NCBI GenBank assembly: GCA_943331295.2
Contig: CALQLA020000029.1
Coordinates: 1 to 62,971 of the forward strand
Source of the DNA: Bordetella parapertussis
GTDB lineage: Bacteria > Pseudomonadota > Gammaproteobacteria > Burkholderiales > Casimicrobiaceae
Direction of reading: 5' to 3'
Length of the DNA: 62,971 nt
The notes beneath the pieces are model-generated. The model saw nothing but the letters and a program-made list of their open reading frames with translations. It made no database searches and was not told the DNA's origin. Shown here one piece after another: positions 1 through 8,743 of the stretch. The translations under genes and the position numbers were made by a program. Each line of letters begins with the position of its first letter. Position 1 is the first letter of the stretch.

Positions 1-173
1 CCCCCCGAGGGGGAGCACGACTTCCCTTGGGACGGCCCGGCGGGAAGTCGACGGCCCCCACGCTCGCGCTGCTCGCTGCCCCCCGAGGGGGAGCACGACT
101 TCCCTTGGGACGGCCCGGCGGGAAGTCGACGGCCCCCACGCTCGCGCTGCTCGCTGCCCCCCGAGGGGGAGCA
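1..173. repeat. 78-bp tandem repeat with internal hairpin
   Basis: Two full copies of a 78-bp unit begin at 1 and 79, and a third partial copy begins at 157 and stops matching near 173. Each unit starts with CCCCCCGAGGGGG and carries a perfect 9-bp inverted repeat (CGACTTCCC at 18-26 with GGGAAGTCG at 42-50, again at 96-104 and 120-128) around a 15-base loop. GC-rich repeats of the CCCCGAGGGGG type are common between genes in Burkholderiales. The array begins at the window edge, so it may extend further left. Its function is unknown. Confidence 0.9.
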
Positions 174-231
174 GCAGCGCCCTACGGGCGGCCGGGCGGA
201 CGCTGAGCGCGCCCGCGGGTCTGGTCAAGAC

Positions 232-1214
232 ATGCCGCAGCCCGACAACGCGCAGAATCGCGGCGATCCGCTGTTCCCGGGCATCGAGCCGCACGCCAAC
301 GGCATGCTCGCCGTCGACGCGCTGCACACGCTGTACTGGGAGGCCTGCGGCAACCCCGCCGGGGTGCCCGTGGTCTTCCTGCACGGCGGCCCCGGCGGCG
401 GCTGCCTGCCGCACCACCGCCGTTTCTTCGATCCCGCGTACTGGCGCATCGTGCTGTTCGACCAGCGCGGCGCCGGGCGGTCGACGCCGGTCGCCGAACT
501 GCGCGACAACACGACGGCCGACCTGGTCGCCGACCTCGAGCGGCTGCGCATCTTTCCATCGAGCGCTGGCTGGTCTTCGGCGGGTCCTGGGGCTCGACGC
601 TCGCGCTGGCCTACGGGCAGGCGCATCCGGAGCGCTGCCTGGGCTTCGTGCTGCGCGGGATCTTCCTCGCGCGGCAGAGCGAGCTCGACTGGTTCATGCA
701 CGGGATGCGCAACGTGTTTCCCGAAGCGTGGCGCGCGTTCGCGACGTTCCTGCCCGAGCACGAGCGCGCCGACCTTCTCGGCAACTATCATCGCCGGCTG
801 ACGAGCCCCGACCCCGCCGTGCACCTGCCCGCCGCGCGCGCGTGGGACCGCTACGAGAGCGTGTGCTCGACGCTGCTGCCCATGGAGGCGCCACCGGCGT
901 TCGAGAACGATTCGGCGGCGCTCGCGATCGCCCGGATCGAGGCGCACTATTTCGTGCATCGCGCCTTTCTTGCGCCCGACCAGCTGCTCGCCGACCTGCC
1001 GCGCATCCGCCACCTGCCCTGCACGATCGTCCAGGGCCGCTACGACATCGTCTGCCCGCCGGTGACCGCCGACGCGCTGGCGCGCGCGTGGCCCGAGGCC
1101 CGCTACATCGTGGTGCCGGATGCGGGCCACGCGGTGCGCGAGCCGGGGATCACCCGCGAACTGGTGGCCGCCGTGGCGCGCATGCGGGCCGCGATCGAAC
1201 GCCCGCGGGGATGA
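232..1214 (+). pseudogene. pip: Prolyl aminopeptidase, frameshifted
   Basis: This is an alpha/beta hydrolase of peptidase family S33, which removes N-terminal proline from peptides in the cytoplasm. The first frame carries the oxyanion region HGGPGGG and DQRGAGRS. Near 550-557 the similarity moves to another frame, which resumes with IERWLVFGGSWGS (nucleophile Ser codon at 585-587) and continues to the stop at 1212-1214 with the Asp region GRYDIVCP and the His region DAGHAV. The spacing fits loss of one base (or four) between LR and IERW. All three catalytic residues survive across the two frames, so either the gene was inactivated recently or this is a sequencing error. The start at 232 lacks a strong ribosome site. 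Confidence 0.85.
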
Positions 1215-1241
1215 TGCCCCCGCCCGCCCCGCGGCCCGGCG

Positions 1242-1808
1242 TCAGCCGACCTGCGGCAGCACCATCCGGAACCGCACGGCGACCTCGTTGGCGACGTTGT
1301 CCGTCGCCGCCCACATGCCGTCGCCGATCCCGAAATCGAGCCGGTTCAGTGTGAACTGGCCCTGGGCGACGCTGTTGCCGGAAGCATCCCTCTTCAGGAC
1401 CATCGGAATGACCACGTCGCGGGTGGTTCCTTTCATCGACAACTGGCCGGCGATTTCATAGCGATCGACGCCGAGGTTCTTCACGCCGCTGGACGCGAAG
1501 CGCGCCACCGGGAATTGCGCCGTATCGAACCAGTCGGCCCGCCGCAGCTCGGATTCCGACTGCTCGCTGGCCAGGTCGATGCTGGAGAGCTCGATCTCGA
1601 ACTCGGCCCGCGAGTGGGCGAGGTCCTTCGGCCGGAAATCGACATTGGCCCGCCATTTCCTGAACTTGCCGACGACGGACGATCCCAACTGCTTGGAAAC
1701 GAAACGGATTTCGCTGCGGTCGATGAGTACGCCCTGCGCGGACGAACCGCCCGACGCGGCCATCAGCATGACGGCCAGCGGCGGGATAAACGAACGGAAT
1801 GGCTTCAT
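1242..1808 (-). CDS. YceI family periplasmic protein
   Basis: The 188-residue product has an N-terminal signal peptide (MKPFRSFIPP then a hydrophobic stretch ending SSAQG) and a lipocalin-like YceI domain. Typical signatures are seen: the FEIELSSID strand, the RADWFDT..FPVARF segment, and a final RF beta-strand. YceI proteins bind isoprenoid-type lipids in the periplasm. I chose the ATG at 1808 because AAAGGA lies 9 bases upstream; a TTG six codons earlier would overlap that site. Just upstream on the same strand is the tail of a cytochrome b561-like frame, the usual operon partner of yceI. Confidence 0.9.
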   Translation of the reverse strand: MKPFRSFIPPLAVMLMAASGGSSAQGVLIDRSEIRFVSKQLGSSVVGKFRKWRANVDFRPKDLAHSRAEFEIELSSIDLASEQSESELRRADWFDTAQFPVARFASSGVKNLGVDRYEIAGQLSMKGTTRDVVIPMVLKRDASGNSVAQGQFTLNRLDFGIGDGMWAATDNVANEVAVRFRMVLPQVG

Positions 1809-1829
1809 AAAAGGTAATCCTTTCAAGCG

Positions 1830-1946
1830 TCAGGCGCGATCCAAGAACGGTGCCATCCGCGCCAGCAGCCCGTCCCGGTCGACGAATTGACGGGCCGGCG
1901 CGGCACCGGCATGGACAGTGACCAGTGCAGGCAGCCTGTAGTTCAA
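1830..1946 (-). pseudogene. Cytochrome b561 C-terminal remnant
   Basis: The last 38 codons of this minus-strand frame read like the end of a cytochrome b561: a VTVHAGAA stretch where the family has the haem-ligand helix LHVxxAL, then QFVDRDGLLARM, followed by a short tail and TGA at 1830-1832. The stop lies 21 bases before the yceI ATG, the usual b561-yceI arrangement. Upstream of about 1946 the frame is low-complexity sequence and lies across the start of the next, divergent gene, so the four-helix body of the protein is missing. I infer a deletion that removed most of the gene. Confidence 0.55.
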
Positions 1947-2021
1947 TGTCCGGTGCATCGGGCGGAACATTCCGGCGGCCCCGGCAACGGGCGACCGCCG
2001 CGGCGAGCCACTCCCCGCCGG

Positions 2022-2027
2022 TATAAT
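2022..2027 (+). promoter_or_regulatory. Candidate -10 box for the phospholipase gene
   Basis: A perfect TATAAT stands 15 bases before the ATG at 2043 in otherwise very GC-rich DNA. No good -35 hexamer is visible at 16-18 bases. A start seven bases downstream of the box would give a leader of only about nine bases. Confidence 0.5.
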
Positions 2028-2042
2028 CAGACCGGATTTTCC

Positions 2043-4457
2043 ATGCCCATTCCCCCGGTCCCTGTGTCTTCGCCACCCTCCACCATCCGCGGCACAGCGC
2101 CCCGCGGTCCGGCCGGCGGAGCCGCGAACGGCGCACTCGCGCGCGCCATTCCGCGCGCGGCGCGCTGGCTCGGCGCCGCGGCCTGCCTGGTCGCCTGTTC
2201 GCTGCCGGCCGGGCTCGTCCCCACGCCGGCGCGAGCCCAGGCGGCCGCGCAGGAAGCCAATCCGGCCGGCACGCAGACCGAACGCTCGGACCCGCCCGTC
2301 CCCACCGCGCGGCGGCCGCGGATCGGCCTCGTTCTGTCGGGCGGCGGCGCGCGCGGCATCACCCACGTCGGCGTGCTGAAGGTGCTCGACGAGATGCGCA
2401 TCCCGGTCGACTTCGTCGCAGCGACGTCGATGGGCGCGATCGTGGGCGGCCTCTATGCGAGCGGCAGCTCGCCGGCGGACATGCAGAAGATCGTCACGTC
2501 GGTGGACTGGACGACGCTTTTCTCCGACACGCCGCCGCGCAAGGAACTCTCGTTTCGCGACAAGCAGCGCGACACCCAGTTCCCGCTGCCGATCGAGATC
2601 GGGTTCCGCGACGGCAAGTTCCGCGGCTTCCAGGGCGCGATCTCCGGCAGCAACCTCGAGCTGTTCCTGCACAACCTCACCGACCACGCCGACGGGGTCA
2701 AGGACTTCGACCTGCTGCCGATCCCGTTCCGCGCCGTGTCCACCGACATGGTGACCGGCCAGCCGTACGTCTTCGACCGCGGCCCGCTGTACGAGGCGAT
2801 GCGCGCCAGCATGTCGATTCCGGGCGTGTTCTCGCCGGCGGAAATCCGCGGCCACGTGCTGGGCGACGGCGGGCTGGTCGACAACCTGCCGATCGACGTG
2901 GTGCGCAAGATGGGCGCCGACGTGGTGATCGCGGTGAACATCGGCACGCCGCTGATGTCGCGCGACCAGCTCTCGTCGGTGATCGGACTGACGAGCCAGA
3001 TGATCAACATCCTGACCGAGCAGAACGTCCGGCAGCAGCTCGCGAGCCTCAAGCCTTCCGACGTGCTGATCTCGCCCGACCTCGGCCCGCTGTCGGCGAT
3101 CGACTTCTCGGAGGGCCGCGAGTTCATCGCCCGCGGCGAGGCGGCGGCGAGGGCGGCCTCGCCGCGCCTCCAGGAGCTTGCGCTGCCGCCCGCCGCCTAC
3201 GCCGCGTACAAGGCGGCGCGGCCGCGGATCGAGGACGTGCCCAGGCCGGTCATCGAGTACGTGCGCGTCGAGGGCACCGACTACGCCAATCCGGAGATGA
3301 TCTCGGCCCGGCTCAACGTCCCCGTCGGCGAGCCGCTCGACACCGCGAAGCTGGATGCCGGCATCTCGCGCCTCTTCGGCGCCGGCGAGTACGAGCGCAT
3401 CGACTACCGGACCGCCGAGGACGCCGGCCGCACGGGGCTGGTGGTCGACGTGCAGGAGAAGTCGATGGGCCCGAACTACCTGCGCTTCGGGCTCGCCTTC
3501 CAGAGCGACTTCCAGGGTGAGTCGTCGTTCGCGCTCCTCGTCGGCCACCGCCGCGTCTGGGTCAACAGCCTCGGCGCCGAGTGGACGAACGAACTGGAAC
3601 TGGGAAAGCTGTCGCGCGCGGCGACCGAGTTCTACCAGCCGTTCGACATCCACCGGACCGCGTTCGTGGCGGCGCGCGGCTCGGTGCAGAACCAGCCCCG
3701 CTACGTGTTCTCCGGCTCGCAGCGCGTGGCCGAGTATTCGATGCAGACGAACAACGTCGGGCTCGACATCGGCGCGCCGGTCGCCAACCTGGGCGAGATC
3801 CGGTTCGGCCCGACTTACACCTACTACAAGGCGGTCCCGACGATTGCGCTGCCGGGCTTCCCGGCCGCGCGCGAGACCGACGCCGGCGTCCGGCTGCTCG
3901 CGCGCTGGGACAGCCTCGACAACGCGTTCTTCCCGCGCCGCGGCGTGCGCGCGACGCTCGACGCCTTCTACGGCCAGCGCACGCAGGACATCGACGGCGC
4001 GCCGTCGGAGGTGACCAACCGGCTGGCCCGCGGCGATTTCTACGCCAACGCCGGCATCCCGCTGACGGCCGACAGCTTCTTCAACGTCGCCGTGCGCGCC
4101 GGTGCGCTCAACCGCGACGACCCGTCGGTCGTCAATCCGTTCATGCTGGGCGGCTTCCTCAACCTCTCGGGGCTGCGCAACGGCCAGCTCACCGGCAGCT
4201 ATCTCGGCTTCGGCCGCGCCGTGTACTACTACCGGATCGCAAGGGTCCCGTTCATCGGCGGCAACGTCTTCGCCGGCGGGTCGGTCGAGGCCGGCAACAC
4301 GTGGCTGCAGCGCGACACGATCGGCGCCGGCGACCTGGTGAAGGCGGGCAGCGTGTTCGTCGCCGCCGACACGTTCCTCGGCCCGTTCTACCTGGCCTAC
4401 GGCCGCGCCAGCGGCGGCGCGTCGAGCTTCTACATCTACCTCGGGCGGCCGCAATGA
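2043..4457 (+). CDS. Patatin-like phospholipase with BamA-type barrel
   Basis: The 804-residue product has a long signal peptide (hydrophobic core near residues 42-56, cleavage near ARAQ). A patatin domain follows, with the glycine-rich SGGGARG, nucleophile motif TSMGA (GxSxG) and catalytic DGG in LGDGGLVDN. A POTRA-like segment comes next, and then a beta-rich C-terminal surface-antigen (Omp85) barrel of about 330 residues. This order matches PlpD-type proteins (type Vd secretion), which make a lipase domain carried by its own outer-membrane barrel. The frame is open further upstream, but the ATG at 2043 follows a TATAAT box and precedes the signal peptide. The stop overlaps the bioA start (ATGA). 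Confidence 0.92.
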   Translation: MPIPPVPVSSPPSTIRGTAPRGPAGGAANGALARAIPRAARWLGAAACLVACSLPAGLVPTPARAQAAAQEANPAGTQTERSDPPVPTARRPRIGLVLSGGGARGITHVGVLKVLDEMRIPVDFVAATSMGAIVGGLYASGSSPADMQKIVTSVDWTTLFSDTPPRKELSFRDKQRDTQFPLPIEIGFRDGKFRGFQGAISGSNLELFLHNLTDHADGVKDFDLLPIPFRAVSTDMVTGQPYVFDRGPLYEAMRASMSIPGVFSPAEIRGHVLGDGGLVDNLPIDVVRKMGADVVIAVNIGTPLMSRDQLSSVIGLTSQMINILTEQNVRQQLASLKPSDVLISPDLGPLSAIDFSEGREFIARGEAAARAASPRLQELALPPAAYAAYKAARPRIEDVPRPVIEYVRVEGTDYANPEMISARLNVPVGEPLDTAKLDAGISRLFGAGEYERIDYRTAEDAGRTGLVVDVQEKSMGPNYLRFGLAFQSDFQGESSFALLVGHRRVWVNSLGAEWTNELELGKLSRAATEFYQPFDIHRTAFVAARGSVQNQPRYVFSGSQRVAEYSMQTNNVGLDIGAPVANLGEIRFGPTYTYYKAVPTIALPGFPAARETDAGVRLLARWDSLDNAFFPRRGVRATLDAFYGQRTQDIDGAPSEVTNRLARGDFYANAGIPLTADSFFNVAVRAGALNRDDPSVVNPFMLGGFLNLSGLRNGQLTGSYLGFGRAVYYYRIARVPFIGGNVFAGGSVEAGNTWLQRDTIGAGDLVKAGSVFVAADTFLGPFYLAYGRASGGASSFYIYLGRPQ

Positions 4458-5764
4458 ACAACGCCGGCTGGCTGGCGCGGAGCCGCGCGGCGGTCTGGCA
4501 TCCGTGCACGCAAATGAAAACGCACGAGACGCTGCCGCTCGTGCCCATCGCGCGCGGCAGCGGCGCGTGGCTGTACGACTTCGACGGCAACCGCTACCTC
4601 GATGCGGTGAGTTCGTGGTGGGTGAACCTGTTCGGCCACGCCAATCCGCGGATCAACGCGGCGCTCTCCGCACAGCAGGCGGAACTGGAGCACGTGCTGC
4701 TCGCCGGCTGCACGCACCGGTCGGTGGTCGAACTGTCGGAGCGCCTCGCCGCGCTGGCGCCGCCGGGCCTCGGCCACGCGTTCTACGGGTCCGACGGCGC
4801 CTCGGCGGTCGAGATCGCGCTCAAGATGGCGTTCCACGCCTGGAGGAACCGCGGCCGGCCGGACAAGACGGGCTTTGTCAGCGTCGCCGGCGGCTACCAC
4901 GGCGAGACCCTCGGCGCGCTCGCGGTGACCGACGTGCCGCTGTTCCGCGACGTCTACGCGCCGCTGCTGAAGCACAACGCGATCGTGCCGTCGCCGGATG
5001 CGCGCGGGGCGCGCCCGGGCGAATCCGCGCGCGACGTCGCCGAACGCGCCGCCGCGGCGCTAGACCGCCACCTCGCGGCGCACCACGCCACCACCGCGGC
5101 GCTGATCGTCGAGCCGCTGGTGCAGGGCGCCTCCGGCATGGTGATGCACGACCCGCACTACCTGCGCCTGGCGAAGGCTTCCTGCGAGCGGCACGGCGTG
5201 CTGCTGATCGCCGACGAGATCATGACCGGCTTCGGCCGCACCGGCACGCTGTTCGCCTGCGAGCAGGCCGGCATCGCGCCCGATTTCCTGTGCCTGTCCA
5301 AGGGCATCACCGGGGGTTACCTGCCGCTGTCCTGCGTGCTGACCACCGACGCGGTGTATGCCGAGTTCTACGCCGACGACGTCGCGCGCGGCTTCCTGCA
5401 TTCGCACTCGTACACCGGCAGCGCGCTCGCGTGCCGGGCGGCGCTCGCGGTGCTCGACATCTTCGCCGACGACGACGTGATCGCCGGCAACGCGGCCCGC
5501 GCGGCGCGCTGGCAGGCGCGGGCCGCGGCGCTGGCCGCGCACCCGAAGGTTCGGCATTTCCGCCGGCAGGGAATGATCTTCGCGTTCGACGTGGCGACCG
5601 CGCGCGCCGACTTCGCGCGCTGGTTCTTCGCCGCGGCCCTCGCCCGCGGGCTACTGCTGCGGCCGATCGGCAACACGGTCTACTTCATGCCGCCCTACAT
5701 CGTGACCGACGACGAGTTCGCGCTGCTCGTCGACGGCACGCTCGATATCCTCGCCGACGCATGA
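4454..5764 (+). CDS. bioA: Adenosylmethionine-8-amino-7-oxononanoate aminotransferase
   Basis: This is a class III PLP aminotransferase of biotin synthesis that converts KAPA to DAPA using S-adenosylmethionine as amino donor. The 436-residue length is usual. Diagnostic features are WHPCTQM near residue 15, SSWWVNLFGH, YGSDGASAVE, GGYHGET, the ADEIMTGFGRTG segment (Asp254) and the PLP lysine Lys283 in LSKGITGG, followed by HSHSYTGS. Its ATG overlaps the stop of the phospholipase gene, so the two are probably translated together although no functional link is known. No other bio gene is in the window. Confidence 0.96.
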   Translation: MNNAGWLARSRAAVWHPCTQMKTHETLPLVPIARGSGAWLYDFDGNRYLDAVSSWWVNLFGHANPRINAALSAQQAELEHVLLAGCTHRSVVELSERLAALAPPGLGHAFYGSDGASAVEIALKMAFHAWRNRGRPDKTGFVSVAGGYHGETLGALAVTDVPLFRDVYAPLLKHNAIVPSPDARGARPGESARDVAERAAAALDRHLAAHHATTAALIVEPLVQGASGMVMHDPHYLRLAKASCERHGVLLIADEIMTGFGRTGTLFACEQAGIAPDFLCLSKGITGGYLPLSCVLTTDAVYAEFYADDVARGFLHSHSYTGSALACRAALAVLDIFADDDVIAGNAARAARWQARAAALAAHPKVRHFRRQGMIFAFDVATARADFARWFFAAALARGLLLRPIGNTVYFMPPYIVTDDEFALLVDGTLDILADA

Positions 5765-5820
5765 GCCCGACGGGCCGCCCCGAGGGCGAATACCGGAGTG
5801 CAAAGCACGAAGGCAGTCCA

Positions 5821-7305
5821 GTGAACAGGCCCCGGGCACGACTCCGCGTTTTCGGCCGGCGCCTGGCCTGCGCCGCGGCGCTCTTCGCGCTCGCCGCCAC
5901 CGCCTTCGCGCAGGGCGCGCACCCGACGCTGCCGCGCGCCGTCGGCCGCGCGTTCCTCGACGCCGGCGTCCCGCTGAACGCGGTCGCGATCGTCGTGCAG
6001 GAGACGGGCGGGCACCCGCCGCTGTTCGACTACGACGCCGACCGCAGCATGAGCCCGGCGTCGGTGATGAAGCTCGTCACGACGTTCGCGGCGCTGGAAC
6101 TCCTCGGCCCCGAGTACCGCTGGAAGACGGAGGCCTACCTCGGCGGGCCGCTCGACGGCGGCACGCTGGCCGGCGACCTGGTCCTCAAGGGCTACGGCGA
6201 CCCCAAGATCACGGTCGAGCAGTGGCAGGCGTTCATGGCCGCGCTGCGCGCGCAGGGCCTCGCCGCGGTCTCCGGCAACCTCGTCGTCGACCGCTCGCAC
6301 TTCCGCCTGCCGCCGCACGACGCGGCCGCGTTCGACGGCGAGCCGCTGAAGCCCTACACCGTCGGGCCCGACGCGATGCTGATCAATTTCAAGTCGGCAC
6401 GCCTGGTGTTCGCGGCCAATGCGCAGCAGGACGGCGTCGACGTCGCGGTGCAGCCGCCGCTGCCGCAGGTCGCCCTGGGACCCGCGCCGCGGCTCGCCGG
6501 CGGCCCCTGCGGCGACTGGCGGGCGACGCTAGGCGCGGCGTTCAACGACCGCGGGGCGACGGCGTCCGCGACGTTCGCCGGCGCGTACCCGGCCGCCTGC
6601 GGCGAGCGCGACTGGTACCTCGCGCTGCTCGACGTCCCGAACTATGCGCTCGGCATGTTCACGGCGTATTTCCGCGCGGCCGGCGGGCAGTTCGGGGGCA
6701 CGGTGAAGGAAGGCCGCGCGCCGGCCGGCGCGGCGCCGTTCGCGACGATGCTGTCGGCGCCGCTCTACGACATCGTGCGCGACGTCAACAAGCTGTCGAA
6801 CAACGTGATGGCGCGCCACCTGTTCCTCACCCTCGCGACCACCGCGTATCCGCCGCCGGCCACGCCCGCGCTGGCGGCCGAGACCGTGAAGCAGTGGGCC
6901 GCCCGGCGCAAGCTGCGCCTGCCGGGACTCGTGATCGAGAACGGGTCGGGCCTGTCCCGCCAGGAACGGATATCGGCGAACGGGTTGGCGCGGCTCCTCG
7001 CCGCCGCCGATGCGAGCCCGGTGCGCGACGAGTTCGCGAGCTCGCTCGCCGTGGCGGCGGTCGACGGGACGGTGCAGCGGCGTTTCCAGAACGGCTCGGT
7101 CGCCGGGCAGGCGCTGCTGAAGACCGGCTCGCTGGAAGGCGTGCGCGCGCTCGCCGGCTACGTGATCGACGCCGAGGGCCGGCGCTGGATCGTCGTGGCG
7201 ATCATCAACCACGCCAACGCCGCGCGCGGCGCGCCGGCGCTCGACTTCCTCGTGCAGTGGGTCTATCGGAACGCCGCGGCGGCGGAGCGGATGCCGCAGC
7301 GCTGA
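5821..7305 (+). CDS. dacB: D-alanyl-D-alanine carboxypeptidase/endopeptidase (PBP4)
   Basis: A penicillin-binding protein of peptidase family S13 that trims or cleaves peptidoglycan crosslinks in the periplasm. The 494-residue product has a signal peptide ending AFAQG. All three active-site motifs are present: SVMK (Ser81 to Lys84), SNN (in NKLSNNVMAR) and KTG (in LLKTGSLEG). The long insert between the first two motifs is typical of class C PBPs. I prefer the GTG at 5821, preceded by GAAGG at seven bases, over an in-frame ATG at 5761 that overlaps the bioA stop but would put 20 polar residues before the signal peptide. Confidence 0.95.
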   Translation: MNRPRARLRVFGRRLACAAALFALAATAFAQGAHPTLPRAVGRAFLDAGVPLNAVAIVVQETGGHPPLFDYDADRSMSPASVMKLVTTFAALELLGPEYRWKTEAYLGGPLDGGTLAGDLVLKGYGDPKITVEQWQAFMAALRAQGLAAVSGNLVVDRSHFRLPPHDAAAFDGEPLKPYTVGPDAMLINFKSARLVFAANAQQDGVDVAVQPPLPQVALGPAPRLAGGPCGDWRATLGAAFNDRGATASATFAGAYPAACGERDWYLALLDVPNYALGMFTAYFRAAGGQFGGTVKEGRAPAGAAPFATMLSAPLYDIVRDVNKLSNNVMARHLFLTLATTAYPPPATPALAAETVKQWAARRKLRLPGLVIENGSGLSRQERISANGLARLLAAADASPVRDEFASSLAVAAVDGTVQRRFQNGSVAGQALLKTGSLEGVRALAGYVIDAEGRRWIVVAIINHANAARGAPALDFLVQWVYRNAAAAERMPQR

Positions 7306-7325
7306 GGCCGCCGCTCAGTTGCCCT

Positions 7326-7787
7326 TCAGGCGCCCGGCACCGGCTTCGAGTCGTTGAACAGCAGCCAGCCGCGGATGACCCGGTAGAGCACCCACAGCGA
7401 GGCGGCGCCCCAGATTCCGACGGCCAGCAGTGGCCCCAGCAGGAAGACGATGAAGAGCAGCACGAAGACGATGCCGCCGACAATGCCCCACAGCAGCGAG
7501 AACCAGAACGTGCGGATGAGCCAGGTGAGGTGCGACGCGACCCAGGTGCCCGCCGCGTCGTCGCGCTTCACGTAGCAGACGATCACGCCGGCGATGCCGA
7601 GGATGCCCATCAGCGGCATCCCGACGACGATGCCGCCGGACGAAACCAGCGCGGCGAGTGCCCCTGCCGCGAACAGAGCATAGGCGAGCAACGCCGCGGA
7701 CACCGGCGGCGTGCGTTGGCCGGGGGCCGCGTCGGGTGCGGCGGCGCGTGCGGGTCCGGGGGATTGCGGCGCAGGGAATTCGGCCAT
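7326..7787 (-). CDS. DUF4870-like membrane protein
   Basis: A 153-residue protein with a proline/alanine-rich N-terminus followed by about four hydrophobic segments: ALLAYALFAAGALAAL, the IVVGMPLMGILGIAGVIVCYV region, FWFSLLWGIVGGIVFVLL, and a final pair around LGPLLAVGIWG. The arrangement resembles DUF4870 (Tic20-like) proteins of unknown function. AAGGAG ends seven bases before the ATG, which fixes the start. It converges on dacB with a 20-base gap and is divergent from the following DUF883 gene. Confidence 0.82.
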   Translation of the reverse strand: MAEFPAPQSPGPARAAAPDAAPGQRTPPVSAALLAYALFAAGALAALVSSGGIVVGMPLMGILGIAGVIVCYVKRDDAAGTWVASHLTWLIRTFWFSLLWGIVGGIVFVLLFIVFLLGPLLAVGIWGAASLWVLYRVIRGWLLFNDSKPVPGA

Positions 7788-7910
7788 CGTCCAGTCTCCT
7801 TCGCCACGCGGGGTTGCGCGGCAACCCCCACGTGGGGTCGGGCGCCGCCGAAAACAAGCGGCGCCGCCCGGATTGTGCGCCGCCGCACGCAGACCGCGGC
7901 CGGCAATGGC

Positions 7911-7916
7911 TATAAT
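7911..7916 (+). promoter_or_regulatory. Candidate -10 box for the yqjD-like operon
   Basis: A perfect TATAAT lies 66 bases before the ATG at 7983, in the divergent intergenic region. No clear -35 hexamer is seen. It is the best candidate promoter for the three small membrane-protein genes downstream. Confidence 0.5.
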
Positions 7917-7982
7917 GCACCTCCAAGCGCCGCCCCGCACGCGGGGATGCCGCACCGGACCGGACCGTCAAGGAGCCACGCC

Positions 7983-8294
7983 ATGAGCGACAGCATCGAG
8001 CAAGCCCGCGCCACCATCGTCGATGAATTCTCGTCCGTTCTCACCGAGGCCGAGGAAATGCTGCAGCGCGCGGCGAACGAAACCGGCGACAAGGCCAAGG
8101 ACCTGCGCGCGCAGGTCGAGAAGAAGCTGCTTAACGCCAAGCTGCGCCTGCAGGAAATCCAGGGCCAGGCGATCGACACCGCCAAGGACACCGCCCGCGC
8201 CACCGACGACTACGTCCACGACCATCCGTGGCAGGCGATCGGCATCGCCGCCGCGGTCGGCGTCGTTGTCGGCCTGCTGATGAACCGCCGCTGA
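7983..8294 (+). CDS. DUF883 (YqjD/ElaB-like) inner-membrane protein
   Basis: The 103-residue product is an amphipathic, probably coiled-coil N-terminal region (residues 1-75, many Glu/Lys/Gln) followed by a C-terminal transmembrane helix with the hallmark HPWQAIGIAAAVGVVVGLL. E. coli YqjD and ElaB of this family are tail-anchored proteins linked to ribosomes and stationary phase. AAGGAG lies seven bases before the ATG. It is the first gene of a three-gene set with a YqjE-like and a YqjK-like gene. Confidence 0.93.
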   Translation: MSDSIEQARATIVDEFSSVLTEAEEMLQRAANETGDKAKDLRAQVEKKLLNAKLRLQEIQGQAIDTAKDTARATDDYVHDHPWQAIGIAAAVGVVVGLLMNRR

Positions 8295-8328
8295 ACCCGG
8301 CCGACGACACCCGCGGCACGAGCACGAC

Positions 8329-8736
8329 GTGAGCGACGGCATCCCGGGCAACGGCGGCATCGCGCGCGCGCTGGCGCGGGTGGCTGCCGCCGCGCTCAAT
8401 ATCGTCCACACCCGGCTCGAGCTCGCCGCGGTCGAGTTCGCCGAGGAGCGCGAGCGCACCCGGACGCGCATCATCCTCATCGGCGTCGCCGTGCTGTTCC
8501 TCGCGTTCGGCGTGCTCGCCGCGTCGGCGCTGGTCGTCGTGCTGTTCTGGGACACGCACCGCGTCGCCGCGGTCGCTGCCGTCACGGTCGCGCATTTCGC
8601 GATCGGCGGCTACGCGCTGCTGCGCCTCCAGTCCGACAGCAAGACCGCCCCGGCGCCGTTCGAGGCGACGCTGGCGGAGCTCGAGCGCGACCACGAATGG
8701 CTGGTCGGCGAGCTGCAGGACCGGCCGCGCCGGTGA
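8329..8736 (+). CDS. YqjE / phage holin superfamily III membrane protein
   Basis: A 135-residue protein with an amphipathic N-terminus (LARVAAAALNIVHTRLELAAVEF) and two membrane helices around residues 47-67 and 78-97, the layout of YqjE-type proteins also annotated as holin-X. The GTG at 8329 is the only start that keeps the N-terminal helix complete. It follows the DUF883 gene at 34 bases. Function is unknown; despite the holin name, no phage genes are nearby. Confidence 0.88.
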   Translation: MSDGIPGNGGIARALARVAAAALNIVHTRLELAAVEFAEERERTRTRIILIGVAVLFLAFGVLAASALVVVLFWDTHRVAAVAAVTVAHFAIGGYALLRLQSDSKTAPAPFEATLAELERDHEWLVGELQDRPRR

Positions 8737-8743
8737 GGACGCG

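Noticed and set aside
1..173. CRISPR array
   Set aside because: The copies are adjacent 78-base units with no variable spacers, and no cas genes are in the window.
1830..4454. 874-codon open frame opposite the patatin-barrel gene
   Set aside because: Arg/Ala/Val/Glu-rich low-complexity product antisense to a well-supported gene. Long antisense frames are expected at this GC content. Only its last 38 codons, beyond the real gene, resemble a known protein.
8329..8736. Reading the YqjE-like gene as a phage holin marking a prophage
   Set aside because: The holin-X name is a family label. Neighbours are the usual yqjD and yqjK partners and no phage structural or lysis genes are present.
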